Part shown: positions 23,870-37,336 of the stretch, piece by piece
Position numbering within the stretch: position 1 is the stretch's first letter
Layout: every line of letters begins with the position of its first letter
Assembly (NCBI RefSeq): GCF_030253575.1
Contig: NC_080558.1
Coordinates: 2,800,001-2,864,000 of the forward strand
Length of the DNA: 64,000 nt
Reading direction: 5' to 3'
Source of the DNA: Rhododendron vialii
Lineage: Eukaryota; Streptophyta; Magnoliopsida; Ericales; Ericaceae
Made by a program: the position numbers and the translations under genes
Notes under the pieces: generated by a model
The model's database searches: none
What the model saw: only the letters and a program-made list of their open reading frames with translations
Told to the model about the DNA's origin: nothing

Positions 23870-26800
23870 ATGGCCTCTCTGTTTCTTCGACGGAGACTCT
23901 CCGCTTCAGTGGTTTCTCGTTATGTCCTCAAAGGTACTGCTCTCAAAACCCTCATTTGTTTCTTCGAAAGAAGTATTGTAGTGTTGTTTGGTTGCAAAGA
24001 AAATAACAGCAAATGAAAGTGTTGGCCTTGTGAACCCCGCCCTAAGCAGGAGTGTTAACGTGGGTTATGCAAACCGTAGGTTATAAATGCTCTGTTCCAA
24101 AAAGATTGTTCGGTCCGCCCGGGAAAAACCTTAAAGATTGCATTTTCATTGAAAAAAGAATTCAATTTTTTTTTATTGAATTAAAAGAACCCGGTGATAT
24201 TTAGTAACGAGAGGCAAAAAGTTTGAATTTTTCACGATAAAAGTGCATTCTGTTGAAATTTATAGAAAAATGCCAAGTGCTTGTTTGTGTCCAATCCTTT
24301 ACAGTTTTCCTATGGTGTCACTGCATCTAAATATATTTAGCTGTTGAAATTTATAGAAACTTTTGAAATAAATTGCCTCAGAACGAGGAAAAGAGAGAAG
24401 GTTTTTTTTTTTTTTCCAAGGGTTGGGGGGTGGAGGGTGGAGGGTGGAATTGCGCGGACATATGGCTTCGTCAACAGTATTCCATTGATTATGGGAGATT
24501 CTAGGTGTTGTTTCCGAGCTCAACTGCTTGCCGAATAGTTTGTTAAGGCATAGCATTGTGGTGATATGATTGCAGTCAATTCGTTCCCATCCTAGAGTTC
24601 CGCTAATGTTTATGCTCTAGTCATCGGTTATTAGTTGGTTTCTTCATTGTCTTTGACACTGAAGAGAGATTGTATATGTTAAAAACAGTTGAAACCTTGT
24701 GACTCTACTGCGTTGGCTGGTCATGTGGTATTGCTACTAGAAGTTAATAGCAAAGGCAGGCATTGTAGTCCAACAGCAATGGCAAAAACAGCAGGCTGTG
24801 TTATATGCTATTATCATGAATTCTTGCAGATAATTCTTAACATTGGATGCTGTATGTGTTCTGTGGTTGTAAGGTGGCATGTGCATTGTGCACAGTGCTC
24901 TAGGCAAAGTTCACAAAACAATTTGGATTTCTTGGTGGTTATACTACCATGACGGATGATTTTTTTCTTTCTCAACACTAAGATAATCCAATCCTCCCCC
25001 CGCTCATAACCCCAATGATTGGGGATTAGATGGTTCTGTTATTGTTGGTGGTGTTGTGGCACTAAGATAATCCAAGTTGATGCGATCTACCTTATAGTTT
25101 AACTGATTTAAAGTTTAAATTGCTTGACATTTTCCTTCTCATTAGAACCTGAAATATACTTGCTTCAATCTGATATTTCGTGTTAGTGATCGTTTTGCTT
25201 GATGTATCTTTCACATTTTGTTTTCTCTTTTCCGATCACAGATTACTTGGAGTCTGACTGGCTGGCCTGGAAATTGGAATATGTATCTTCATGTAGAAGT
25301 TGTAATTGCTCAAGGCACTTTAGCAGTTCCAATAGTGCTACAAAAATAGACTTCACAGACCTTACGTAAGAATACTAAGCATAAACAGCCGCCTTAGTGC
25401 TATATGAGTTTCTTTCTACAATTCTTTTGTGTTGTTTGTGATCATTTGCTTAGTTTTATTTTGGGCTAGTACTCTGCTTCTAAGCACGTGCTATTCGAAG
25501 ATGAAAGTTTATTACTTACTGCTATGTTCAAATCTTTTACTCCCCCTCTTTTTTCGAAAGAAATTTTAAATATCACTTGGGTCGACTGTTTTCCTTTCCT
25601 TCTATTTTCATTCTTTTGTTAGGTTTGGTTCTTTAGTAGTCATTTCAATGGGTAAGATGATATCTCTCCCTATCTCACACACCCAAAAAGAAAAGAGAAA
25701 AACAGAAAAATCCCTCGCCCTCAACGACACACCTCGATATCAAACCTTATCTGTATAATGCTTAATCTTCTCCGTTGTTAATTATTATTTTGATGCTGAC
25801 TGAAAATTTCCTATCTTCAATTCTAGTCAGCCTCACACATGGTACCCGAATGCTCGAAGAAAGAACCGTAATGTTGTTCTACATGTGGGTCCCACAAACA
25901 GTGGTAAAACATATCATGCGCTGAAGCAACTGGAGTCCAGTCCTACTGGTGCGTCTTAAATGCCAAGATCTCGATGGAAGCAAGATAGATATAAATTTTT
26001 GAAAACGGGTTTGTCTTGTCTGTTACAGGTGTTTATTGTGGGCCATTACGACTGTTGGCATGGGAGGTGGCAAAAAGGTTGAATAAGGCAAAAGTTCCTT
26101 GTGATCTGATTACTGGACAAGAAAGAGAGGAAGTAGATGGTGCAAAGCACAAAGCTGTGACTGTAGAGATGGCGGATATGACCTCGGACTATGATTGTGC
26201 TGTTATTGATGAAATTCAGGTATGTCAAAATCTTATCAAGAGCATTTCATAAGCATGGGTGTTTTGGAAGTTATCAGATTAGAACTAATATGGCAACGGC
26301 GCTAAAGAATTAGAGGAATGGAATTTTTATACATAGTGCACAAGCCCTTTCACTGTCACTTGCAGGATTCTGCAACAATTTTGTTTAATTCGTAGTTTTA
26401 CAAATACCAATTTCTGACTCGTGTTAGGTCTGCCATTTGTGATATCTATTGTTGCTTCACCTCATTAAGGTTTTTTGAGTTCTTTCTTATTTTCTCTTTG
26501 AGAAACCAGCAATACCAAACTATTCTTTCACAATTGTCATGGTTATGTTTATTATGTGACCATTTTCTCTTCTTTCAGATGGTAGGTTGTAAGACAAGGG
26601 GTTTCTCCTTTACTCGTGCTCTGCTAGGAATTTCTGCTAATGAGCTTCACCTTTGTGGAGATCCAGCTGCTGTTCCTCTGATTCAAGAAATACTTAAAGT
26701 GACTGGTGACAACGTAAAGGTAATTCAATTGCTCTGGCCTCTGAGTGTGTTTCTTTGTGCACGCACTTAATGCTGGACTGCACGTTCTTCTGTTATAGTA

Positions 26801-29800
26801 CTGTTAGATATGTTTCGTTTTAGTTGTTGGTTTTTCACATCTAATGTAGGTTTTCATGTTTATATTTTAGGTTCAATACTACGAGAGGCTTTCACCCCTA
26901 GTTCCTTTGAAGGTTCCTCTTGGGTCTTTCTCTAATATACAGACTGGTGACTGCATTGTAACCTTTTCACGTCGTATGATATACAAATTAAAGGTGAAGA
27001 TTACAAGCAGCAATATTTTACTTTGTCCTATGAGATAACATTGTTGTCTCTTCCACATCATGGACATAACCATTTAGGCCCATTATTTTCTGTCATCTTA
27101 CCTGAGTATTTGGAAAATGGTCAATGCGTGTATGCCTTGAATCTTTGTTTATTAAGATGATTTAAAACTTTTTTGGTATGCACGAAAGTTGTAACTACAG
27201 AAAATTTCGGAAAGAGTTCTTTAAATTGTGGGTTACAGAGCTCGAAAAACTGTTTGACAGAGAGTCTACTGCCCTTCGATTTGATTTGTTTTGGGAATTG
27301 AGATGAAATTGTCGAGACGGGGGCGTTTCAGCAGCTATCTAGCATACTGTGCTTTGTGGTGCGGTGTTGATTACAAACCATGGATGATTCTAATGGTGCC
27401 TGCATATTCTTTTATGTGGTCAGAAACAAATTGAACATAGAGGAATGCATCTTTGTTCTGTAGTTTATGGCTCACTTCCACCTGAAACTCGAACAAGACA
27501 GGTATTAATTCCTGCCTTCATCAAGTATAACTATTTTCTCTTCTTGGATTTTTGCACCTTTCTCCATTATCTCTGCTGTTGTCTTTTGTCAATTTCCTTT
27601 TGGTTTGCTAGCAGAGTTTCGTTGATTTGATCTGTTATCTTAGGAATGCAGGCAACAATGTTCAACGATGCAAGCAGTGAGTTTGATGTTCTTGTAGCAA
27701 GTGATGCCATTGGGATGGGTCTCAATCTTAACATTTCTAGAATTATTTTTTCAACATTAAAAAAATTTGATGGTACCGAAATGCGGGAGCTCACTGTTTC
27801 TGAGATCAAACAGATTGCAGGTACGCTTCTTAACTATCATAAAAGCTTCAATTCGGATCGCAAGAACCATTAACTCCATGTTTAGGGAAGTTTCCAAAGT
27901 TTCAGGTGGTTGGGTTTTCAGAGTTGTGTGTGTAGTATTCATTAGTTCTATGGATGGTGTGTGGACTGTTAAGGTGGATGCTGCATTATCTAAATGGTAG
28001 ATGAATATAGTTTACAGTTGGCATTATGGGACAACAGTGGGGTTGGTCATTAGAAGTGTTGGGAGTATGACTTCAAGTAAGGGTTAAACATGGTGGCTTG
28101 AGAGTTGGAGTTTGTCAACGGTGCACAAAATTCTGTTTCTTATGAAACCGATGGTGGGAGCCATCAGGCCGCTGATACTGTGCGTGATTTGTGGTTTAGC
28201 CCATTTATAGCTTTGGCAATAACTGCTACCATAACAGTCATGGCTTGACAAATAATCATTCTCTTTTTCTGTTTCTATGGAGGTATAAGCCTAATCTGCC
28301 AGTTTGTTGGGGAGGTGAGGTCAAATATCATTTGCATACAAAATAGAGGTCTGTGGTCCATTTTGAGCAGTAACAACGAAGAAGACACTGGTCAAGTTTG
28401 TCCCACATCTGTTAATTACCTCCTCCAAAACTAGTATATAAGCCTGGGCAGGGTGGCCTCTCCACTCATTGCCAATTGGTATTGAGTTGGATGCTTAACA
28501 TGGTATCGGAGCTAGGGTTTCGGAGAATTTGTTCTCCCTTGTTTGTGCCATAAGTGCACCATTGTTTGTTGTGATCCAAAAATGTTATGGATCGTTTGTT
28601 TACCTCTCCACATGCAAGTCAGGGATCGCACATGCGGGGGAATGTTAGAGTTTGTTCCACATCGGTTAATTACCTCCTCCAAAACTAGTATAAGCATGGG
28701 CGGCCTTTTCTCTCATTGCCAATTGGTATTGAGTTGGATGCTTTAACAGAAACTTTGATAGCCTGGTTGGCATACCTTAACAATAATTTGGGGCATTTGT
28801 TCCATGATGCCCCATGCAGTAAGCCCGTAACCATCATAAATGTGGGATGTAAGGAAAATCTTTACCTCATGATATGAGCCCTTTTGTTTTGAAATCAGGA
28901 ATGCCTCTAAAAAATACTTACACTAATGCCTCTTTTGGTTAGAAAATACGTGTTTCACGCATATATTTTTTGCATGTTTGTTGCCGACTTGCCATTGATG
29001 GAAGTGCTATTGGGCCATTGTCTGTGGTTTTGAGACTTTTTGTGTTACCTTAACTTTCTTTTTCTGGAATATACTATGAAGTTTTACCTATTATTTTAAC
29101 TTGGTTTTTTGTTTTTGTTGTAGGGAGAGCTGGCAGGTATGGATCCAAATTTCCTGTTGGGGAGGTGACTTGTCTAGATGCAGAAGATCTACCTTTACTT
29201 CATTCAGCATTGGAGTCCAAGTCTCCTGTTCTAGAGGTGATGGAGTAATCCTCGCGCTTTAAAATGTCACTTGACTACATTTGGTGATGTTTATTTCGGG
29301 CTCTGTTTGTTCTGAAGTAAAACATTTTGCACCGGAAAATATTTTGCACGACAAAAGATTTTGCACGAAAAACTTATTTTCTCTATATTTTCAAGTGTTT
29401 GGTAGAAATTTGACAAATATATTAAAGAGGTGGTTATCCCACCTCAGTGGAAATTGGGTAAAATGTTTCTGCAAAATAATTTTTGCGTTTAAGCAAATAG
29501 AGCCTTCCTTTGAATTATCCCAAATTAAACTTTGAAATCAATTCTCCACTACCACTTCTAGATTTGTGTTTCTTATACCTACAAGGATTTTGGTTATATT
29601 GTTTGCTAAACCAAGGTGCAATTTGTTCCGCAGCGTGCTGGATTGTTTCCAACCTTTGACCTATTGTATATGTATTCCCGTTTGCATCCAAAGAATGGCC
29701 TCCACCAGATATTGGTAGACTAACATTGATCTTTCATGTTTTGATATGGCTTACCCATAAATGAAGTCCTGTTTGAACATTTCCTTTCTTTGTTTCCCAG

Positions 29801-32249
29801 GAGCATTTTTTGGAGAATGCAAAGTTATCTGCCAACTATTTCATTGCAAATTGTGAGGAAATGTTGGTATGTGTTTTTTCTTTTCCTATTTTTTTTACCA
29901 TTTTTTGTCGTGGCCAGCAAAAGATTAATCCCATTAGAAGTTAGGCATGAAGCTATGAAGAAAGTACAGAAGAGGCTGTTCACCAAGAGAAAAGAAATAA
30001 AGGAAATGTGAAGAAAAACAGTTAAAAGTGACAAACAATATTTGAATCTCTAGAAATCATAGACAATGGAGCTTCTTAAGGGGGATAGATATCAAAACCC
30101 AAACAAATCATATCCAAAGTCTACAGCATAACAATGACGAATTCATCTGTAATGCCTATTTCTTACTAACTGCTAGGTTCATTTTGCTGTCACCAGAAAG
30201 TTGCCGTTGTAATTGATGAGCTGCCCCTGGGGTTGCACGATAAGTTTCTTTTCTGCATTAGGTAACTTCTTAATTTCTTATAAAGGCAGCTTAAAGATGA
30301 ATTGGCTCGACTCTTATGGGAAAACACATCAACTGTTCCGTCCAACCATACTTCAATGTCTTATATTGCGTTGTTGCTGTTTTTTATTGTTCTTATGGGT
30401 GTTATAAATGTCTAAAATTGCATTATTGTTGACTTGTTATTCATAAGCCAATACCACTGATCCAATTGGTGTATTTTGTTATGTTTTCTGAAATATTTGG
30501 TGCTTGCCAATTCGAGATGGGTTCTCATAAGCAGAAGTAACAGGAGATAATGGAAAAAAGTTATCTAAGGTATTTTTCCAATTAAAAAGTGAAGCTAGGA
30601 TGTATAACCACTATATGAACCTTATTTGCTAGATTTTTGATGGATTAGTTTTGAATTTAACCTTGGGGAGTTATAAGTTGGTTTTGTTTTTTCTAATGTC
30701 CTCAACTTGTCAAGTTGTTGACCCTTTAAAACTTTTGATTTGTAGTCCAGTTGACATGAACGATGAAATTTCATCTCAGGGTATCACCCAGGTAAGATTT
30801 ATTTCTGGTTCTTGTATCTAGGTGCTTGTTCTGGATGATGTGATTAATACTGTACACCTGCTGTGTTGGCTAGTTTGCAACAAATTATTCAAATAAGGGC
30901 ATCGTTCGGCTTCGAGAAATATTTAAGCCGGGGACACTTCAGGTTCCAAAAACGCCTACAGCCCTAGAGGAGCTTGAATCTATTCACAAGGTCAGAATTT
31001 TTTTTGTTTGGGTTTGTGTGTGTGTTGGTGCGTGTGGTTATTGGAAATGAAGATGTTTTCCATTGTACCTGTTTCTTGAATGACGAATAAGGTAATTTTT
31101 TTGGGTTTCAAGTATCACATTTCACTTTGCGTTGTAGAAAGACCTATGGAAGTTGGTCAGAAATAGTGGGAGGAACTCTAAGGGAGTATTTGGATTAACT
31201 TGAATTCTTATGGCACGTTTCACCTGTATGGTCGTTTAGTGTGATTTTCTAACATAGCATGCACTTTTTAAAGAAGAACAGTGTTGAGTTGAAATCTTCT
31301 TCCATTTGAAGTTGTAAATTAGCTTGTGCTTTGGCTCTGTGGGAACTCTTGTTATTCATTTATTGCCAGACAATTGTGTTCCTCTTACCTGCCCCTAATT
31401 ACCTTTTACTTTAGCAGTGTTTCGCACAAGAATATGAATTGGTATGTCGTTTCATTTAAGATTTTTTTCCATTCCATTTTTGGTCTGATAGCACGGCAGC
31501 TTTCTTCCATTTTCTTTTTTATATCACATAAGATCTTATTCCCTGATTGAAGACTTTTTTCTCACGCTTGGGTGCTCATAACTGCTTTATGAAAGGATAA
31601 TTTCATGACTTTCATTGGTGATCTTGAGTTCTGTTTCGGTTTTGTGACTGAAGGTTTTGGACCTCTATGTTTGGTTGAGTTTTCGACTTGAAGACTCCTT
31701 CCCAGATCGTGAGTTGGCGTCTTCACAGAAAGCACTCTGCAGCATGTAAGTAAAAAAGTTTGGCCTCTTGTTGTAAGTTCATTTCCTTTTCTTTTTCTTT
31801 GGGGGTAGTAAAGATATATTACCACAGAAACCAAAAATTAAAATTAGGATCATTACACTTCCCCACGGTGCATACCAAAAAAGACCAGTCTCTCAGAAAA
31901 CAGAAGACTAGCCAAAATACCCAAACCGCTCCCCATCTCAGAGGAAAACTGTACGCCTGCCCAGTGAGTACCCATTATTGAGTTTCGGGAGGGGTAGATT
32001 GGGTACAGGCCCAACCTTGGTATGAAATGCACGAAGCAGCCTTAGCGTGATAGAGATATAGGATTTTATAATTGCTTTGTCCCGTTTCACTTCCAGCTAG
32101 GCTTATTCAATGTATTACCATTTTTTTTTTTTAGGTTGATTGAGGAATTTCTGGAAAGGCTGGGGTGGCAGAGGCCCAAGGGAAAAGCATTGCCACGCCG
32201 TACAAGCTTAAGCTCGCTATTTCCCCAAGATGTCAGGCAATATCTCTAA
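23870..32249 (+). CDS. SUV3: SUV3-type DExH-box RNA helicase, mitochondrial
   Basis: ATP-dependent RNA helicase of the Ski2-like SUV3 family, which unwinds RNA in mitochondrial RNA turnover. Sixteen exons join in frame to 568 codons: 23870-23933, 25242-25365, 25827-25948, 26029-26219, 26579-26719, 26871-26993, 27424-27501, 27652-27820, 29124-29236, 29634-29714, 29801-29866, 30197-30261, 30746-30791, 30874-30990, 31654-31745, 32135-32249. All introns are GT-AG. Motifs: Walker A GPTNSGKT (84-91), DEIQ (164-167), VLVASDAIGMGLNL, and motif VI QIAGRAGRYGS (335-345). The N-terminus (MASLFLRRRLSASVVSRYVL) is Arg/Ser-rich without acidic residues, as in a mitochondrial presequence. The length fits the Arabidopsis protein (about 570 residues). 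The last exon ends in a basic SUV3-type tail (LPRRTSLSSLFPQDVRQYL). No break was found. Confidence 0.95.
28389..28748 (+). mobile_element. TRIM (terminal-repeat retrotransposon in miniature) in SUV3 intron 8
   Basis: Two direct terminal repeats, 28389-28500 (112 bp) and 28643-28748 (106 bp), share CACATC(T/G)GTTAATTACC and CCAATTGGTATTGAGTTGG. The second starts TGTTAGAG and ends TTTAACA. Directly after the first repeat is TGGTATCGGAGC, one base from the initiator-Met tRNA primer site TGGTATCAGAGC. A polypurine GCGGGGGAA precedes the second. The flanks GACAC and GAAAC look like a 5-bp target duplication with one change. The 142-bp interior encodes nothing. It is non-autonomous and lies in sense orientation within the intron. 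Confidence 0.88.
29298..29504. mobile_element. MITE in SUV3 intron 9
   Basis: The ends GGGCTCTGTTTG and (complement) GGCTCTATTTGC are inverted repeats. The interior is AT-rich with ACATTTTGCA motifs, typical of hAT-type MITEs. It sits between exon 9 (ends 29236) and exon 10 (starts 29634). Confidence 0.55.
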
Positions 32250-33535
32250 AGATGAGTGTTATTCTCTTTCCAAGAAACCCGTGTGCAACACACAAATCTT
32301 CATGCACAATTGTGCGGCTGGGAGTGAATAGCGACGCGACAAGAACTTTTGGGAACACAAAATCCTTGGCAAGCTAAATCTCGCGAAATTGAAGAAATCT
32401 TTGACCTTTGTGCCACCTCTTTTGTGCTCCATTTGAATGCGGCTTAATCAGTTCGGATCAGGCTGCTTGAAGTTAAACAGAAACTTTATGCGGCTGCTGC
32501 TGCTGCTCTCAACCGGGAATCCTACTTCTGACTTTCAATTCATTTTTGTTTTGGCATCTTTCAATTGTTACCTTGGAAAATATATACTATCTTCGTAACC
32601 TTCAGAATAGATAAATTATTTGTGCTTGGTGGATGAAAATATGGAGTTGGGTTCGTCTTTGTAGCTCCGCAAATTCAATTTTATTTATCAAAATTACATG
32701 CAGAAGTATCTTCTCATTGTTTAGCTTCATTTTGGTAGATCATTACACTTTATTTATGCATGGCTCATCTTGATTAGCAGACATATTCATTCATTCATTT
32801 TATTTTTATGAAACGACATATTCATTCTTTAGGTCATTATTTATTTTGTTGCTAGTCTGAACAAATTCAAGGTGATCGAATATCCTTGCGGCTTTTTTGT
32901 TTGTTTTCTTGTTTGTAGTTGTTTTTGTTTCTGTTGTAACTTGTTTTCTGTTTTTGTATCAATTCAATATGTTTATGCTTCAAAAAAAAAAAAACTACAG
33001 CTAAATCTGAGCACAAAATAGTATGTGAATATCATAAATCGTTAAGTTGGTAATATATTTTTCTGGTACAATTGAAGTTAATAATATCTAAAGAGCACAA
33101 TTAATGATTTTCTCATTTTGTTTCTAAATGTTTGCACCAAATAATTAATGTGCATAGGGAATAATGTAACGTCTAATATTGTGTGTTAACCACTCATTAG
33201 CTTTTTGTGGTAAAAATTACTGGAACGGAAGAAGAAAATCAAAAACAGAAATCAAGGCTAGAGAAGGGAGAAGTATTTCTTTGCCTAGATCTTCAGAAAA
33301 AAATAGAAAGACCAAACATGATCAAATCAAAAATAGCCTTTAAGTTTGAAATCAATTGAGACTTGTTACATGAATACATTTTTTTCCTTTGATGGCCAAT
33401 TGTGAGTTTATTCAGTGGTTTTGGACACTGCCATCTAGTGTCACAATTCTTTCACAACACGCATTCATGTGAGATTCATTAACGTAGGGTATAAAACTAA
33501 AAACTGAAACTGAATACTGAAAAATTAGAGTGGTG
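32250..33535. other. 3' flank of SUV3 and intergenic sequence
   Basis: The SUV3 3' UTR should lie in the first few hundred bases. The rest to 33535 is AT-rich and no gene or clear repeat was recognised. Confidence 0.45.
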
Positions 33536-33762
33536 CTATTTGCACCGATGAAAAGGGGAGGGAAACGGAACCGTATATACACGAAAAATAGGGTGTCTAG
33601 ATCAAGCACCCTACACACATCGGATGCCGTTGATTCCCGCGTTGGGCCCCTCGGTTTTTTTTTATAAAATTCTTGGCAGCTCGGATCGGCCGTCCGGTGG
33701 CCGGAGACCGCCGCGCGCGGCGGTCGGTACCGTTTCCCTCCCCTTTTCATCGGTGCAAATAG
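33536..33762. mobile_element. MITE with long terminal inverted repeats
   Basis: CTATTTGCACCGATG followed by AAAAGGGGAGGGAAACGG at the left is repeated inverted at the right end (33727-33762) with almost no change over about 35 bp. The interior is GC-rich (CCGCCGCGCGCGGCGG near 33710) and non-coding. Confidence 0.75.
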
Positions 33763-33909
33763 GATTTCTGGAAAAATTAAGTACTGAAAGCTGAATGCTG
33801 AATTTTTTAAGTTGAAAAGCTATTTGGTAAACATATTAAGTACTGAATTAAAAAAAGATAAATTAATTTAAGTTCCAATTCTCTCTTAATTTACTAATGG
33901 TCACGATGT

Positions 33910-34318
33910 ACTTATAATAATGGTGGAATGGTGATTATGGTGGTGGTGTGTTGGTGGTGATAGAGTGGTGGCGGCAGTGGTGGTGTTGAAGTGTTGGCGA
34001 TAGTGGTGTAATGGTGGTGGTGGAGTAATGGTGATGTAACGGTGGAGGTGGTGGTGGTGTAATGGCGGCGGCAGCGGCGGTGGAGTGATGGTGTAATGGT
34101 GATAGTGAGTGGCGTCGGTGGAGTGATAGTTGTGCAATGGTGGCATTGTGGTGGTGGCGGTGGCGACGGTGTGGTAGTGGTGGTGGCAGTGTGGTAATGG
34201 TGGTGGTGGTGATGGAGTGATAGAGGAGTGGTGGTGAAGTGGTGGTGGTGGTGGTGATGGCGGCGAAGTGGTGGTGGTGGTGGTGGCGGCGAAGTGGTGG
34301 TGGTGGTGGTGGTGGTAT
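33910..34318. repeat. GGT/GTG trinucleotide tract
   Basis: About 400 bp of imperfect (GGT)n with GAT, GCG and AGT interruptions. Minus-strand frames give His/Thr/Pro runs and are not considered coding. Confidence 0.9.
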
Positions 34319-34615
34319 GGTGATTAAATGTAAGTACACAAGAATTCAACCAGAATTAAGTAGCTCAAAACTACTTTTTTTTTTTCAACTTTTTAGCCTA
34401 CATTTTGAGTAGCATTTAATTTGTTAAGCAATGTATAACATTGTTATCAAACCTACTGAATCACTTATTACTTAATTGATTCAATTTTAAATGCTGAATT
34501 TAGGTTATCAAACAAACCATTAATTTGTACAACAGAATGTATAGTCGGAGCATCATCATGTGGCGGTGTCCCTTAAGCATCCCATGATATTTTTTAAGAG
34601 CTGGCCAAGTTATTA

Positions 34616-34990
34616 AGAGTGGTGCTACTGGTACAAATATAATATCTGTACCAACAACTACAAATGATTTTTTAGTCCTTTTTTGGATCTCAAAAAAATA
34701 ATCGGAACCGCTAATTTTGTTTAGAATACTTTTTTTTATGATCTTTGCAAAAAATAAGCTCAATCCGATATCGGTAAGAGCATTAACAAAACAACTTTGT
34801 CATAGAATTCTGGCCTGAATTCTAAAGCAAAGTTGGATATTTTGTAAACGTCCTTACCAGTACCAGATTGAGCTTATTTTTTGCAAGGACCATAAACAAA
34901 GTATTTTAAACAAAATGAGCGGTTCCGATCATTTTTTTTGTGACCAAAAACAGGCCCAAATAAGCATTTGTATGCACCGGTATAGATTTA
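34616..34990. mobile_element. foldback (long inverted repeat) element
   Basis: The left arm at about 34683-34790 (AATAATCGGAACCGCTAATTTTG ... TTTGCAAAAAATAAGCTC) is mirrored at about 34838-34945 (GAGCTTATTTTTTGCAAGG ... GAGCGGTTCCGATCATTTT). The centre is about 45 bp with GAATTCTGGCCTGAATTC. The outermost ends are more diverged, so the limits are approximate. Confidence 0.7.
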
Positions 34991-35235
34991 TATATGTATC
35001 ATTATCAATTCTGTTAAATAAGATAGTAGCAAGAAAAAGGAAACCAAACAAAAACAAGGAAACAAATATTATTGTACTTGGTATATTTTCTTTCCTTTCT
35101 TGCTCATCACCAATCACATGCAATTCCTTTCTCGTGCTTCTATAGTCAAAGTGACTCTTTGATCATTCCACCATTGGCACCAAACTAATATCTGGTTTTC
35201 TCTCTCCCAGTCTCTGCAATTTCTTTTTTTAAACA

Positions 35236-36959
35236 ATGGAGGGGCCAATTCCATGGAAGGAGGAGGTGGATGTCACATTATCAGATGATTCTTCTCCTTC
35301 TTCGTCTCGTGATGCACATGGTGTTGGTGGATCATCTGGGTCTGCCAGCAAGAATTTGAATAAAAACATCACAATTGATCTACCTCCCAAAGAAACAGAG
35401 TCTGACTCTGAAGGTATCTTCCATATTTGCATCATCTTCTCAATTTACATTTTCCATCCAAATACAATGAAGGTTTTGCATTGGTCTTGGGCCATTTAAC
35501 TTTTTGTTTATGGAGAAAATTCATTCACATAAGCCCAACAGCACTTACATAGAAAACGATGTCGCAAGAAATGACAATCTTTGACCATCTTCAGAGTTCA
35601 GAGTTCAGTGTCTTGGCTCAAATATTTACAGTCTCACTTTGGAGGGTGAGAAAGAATAAGAAAAGAAAATAAAGGAGAATCCTTTCACCTATTGGGATAA
35701 CCAAATGACATGAAAAATGGTGAGAAAGTATGAGAAATAATGATGGTCAATAAAGGAGAATCCTTTCACCTATTTTTATGATCCAATAGCCAAAAATACA
35801 CCGGTAGATAAAAGGGTACACAGGATTTGAAGGGCTTTGGAAGTGGGTTATTCTCAAGTCTTGAGAACTCCCTGTGTAATGTAAGGGCCCAATAGTTTGA
35901 CCAGATATGAGCATCGGATTTGACTATATATCCAGGGTGACCAACCATCCATTGTTTGGTTAAACAATTATGACCCGAATTAAACAATGCTTCAAAAAAT
36001 AATCCTATAGGGACAATATATTCCTCCAATATTAGTCACCTCAACCAAATGGACCTTAAGTAGACAAACCTATATGGGCTTTGTAGCGTGACAAATCTGC
36101 AGACATATCAGCTTGGTGAATCCCAAACTAGAACTGCAACTAATACTGAATTTACCCTTTCAATCAGTTCATAATGCAGAAAGATTATCACTTGGTTTAC
36201 ACGAAAGAAGAAATTGACATCTGTTTCTTTCGCTGTACGGGAGTGAATTTAGGAACATCCTGGTTTGCAATAGCAAGTTCATCTCGAATAAATCGTATGA
36301 GTACACAACATTTCCATTCTGTAAGCGATTTGGACACCAACCCAAATGGAGAGGAATTCGTTCTAGCTCATTCCAATGTCATTCAGTATGAAGAAAACAT
36401 ATCAGCTATTGCGCAAAAACATATCTGAGGCGAATTTTGATTCAAGAATAGGGGGCTAGAATGTTGGAAACTTGCTTAATTTTTTTCTCTTGCATTCTCT
36501 GCTGTGTTGTAATCATCGCTTCATATGACTTATTGACTTGCCTTGCTTTCTCCAAGCACTGCTTCACATCAACTTGTATTGTAAAATGCAGAGGCAGTGT
36601 TCAGAAGGGCGCAAATGTATCAAGACTACATGAAGCAGATCCCAATCCCAACCCACCGTGGTTCTGTTATTCCGTTCACCTCATGGACGGGATTGGGCTA
36701 TTCCATCAAGAAGTTATACGGGCAGCCCTTGCATTACCTCACCAACATTCTCCTAAAACAGTGGGACAGAATGAGAATCGGCAGTGAGGATGAAGATAGA
36801 CCGTTGGATACTGTTATCCATCCTTGCAAAGCCGAAGCCAGCATTTGGCTGATTGAAGAAGTTCATCGGCTCACCACGTCTCATCATCATCTAGCAAAAC
36901 TCTGGCTCCCTGATCCAATGCCCCATGCATTTATCGATCCCGTTTTCCCCATAATATGA
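35236..36959 (+). CDS. RDM1: RDM1, RNA-directed DNA methylation protein 1
   Basis: RDM1 is a small plant-only nuclear protein. In Arabidopsis it links DRD1 and DMS3 in the DDR complex, associates with AGO4 and DRM2, and supports Pol V-dependent RNA-directed DNA methylation. Two exons, 35236-35413 and 36592-36959, join in frame to 181 codons. The first encodes an acidic, Ser-rich, probably disordered N-terminus. The second encodes the conserved RDM1 fold, with [39 protein letters not shown], and ending [11 protein letters not shown]. The start ATG is in the context AAACAATGGAG. The single intron of 1178 bp contains a 23-bp segment (AAAGGAGAATCCTTTCACC) twice, about 80 bp apart. The gene converges with the PPR gene at 37337. 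It looks intact. Confidence 0.95.
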
Positions 36960-37336
36960 ACTTCTTCGCGGGGAAATTGAACTCTTAAACTGTACCGGAA
37001 ATTTGTAAGGGTCTCTGTCATCTCGGAGTGTTAATCTGGCTCTTGAAGGTGTTTCGGTGAATTGGTGTAAATAGATTGATTATCTCCTACATCTCACTTG
37101 TTTCATTTCTGCTGTTTTTGTAGCTGTATTTTGTTCCCTTTTCTTTCATACAGTGTTATCCAGAGCAGTAACAACCGGTATTCTATGTTTCAGCTATGGT
37201 CTATTCTTATTTGTACAGGTTAATGGTATTCTATGTTTCAGTACTGAGATGGTGAAGAAATTTGACATTTTGCAAGTACTATGTGAAATATGTGGTGCAA
37301 TATTGATTTCTAAAGAATGTGGATGTCTCTTTCGAT
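36960..37336. other. convergent intergenic region between RDM1 and the PPR gene
   Basis: Only 377 bp separate the two stop codons, so both 3' UTRs and polyadenylation regions must lie here and may overlap. The phrase GGTATTCTATGTTTCAG occurs twice (about 37178 and 37204). No gene is seen. Confidence 0.6.

Noticed and set aside
33901..34349. Long minus-strand frames rich in His, Thr and Pro
   Set aside because: They are translations of the GGT trinucleotide tract. All frames are open because the repeat lacks stop codons.
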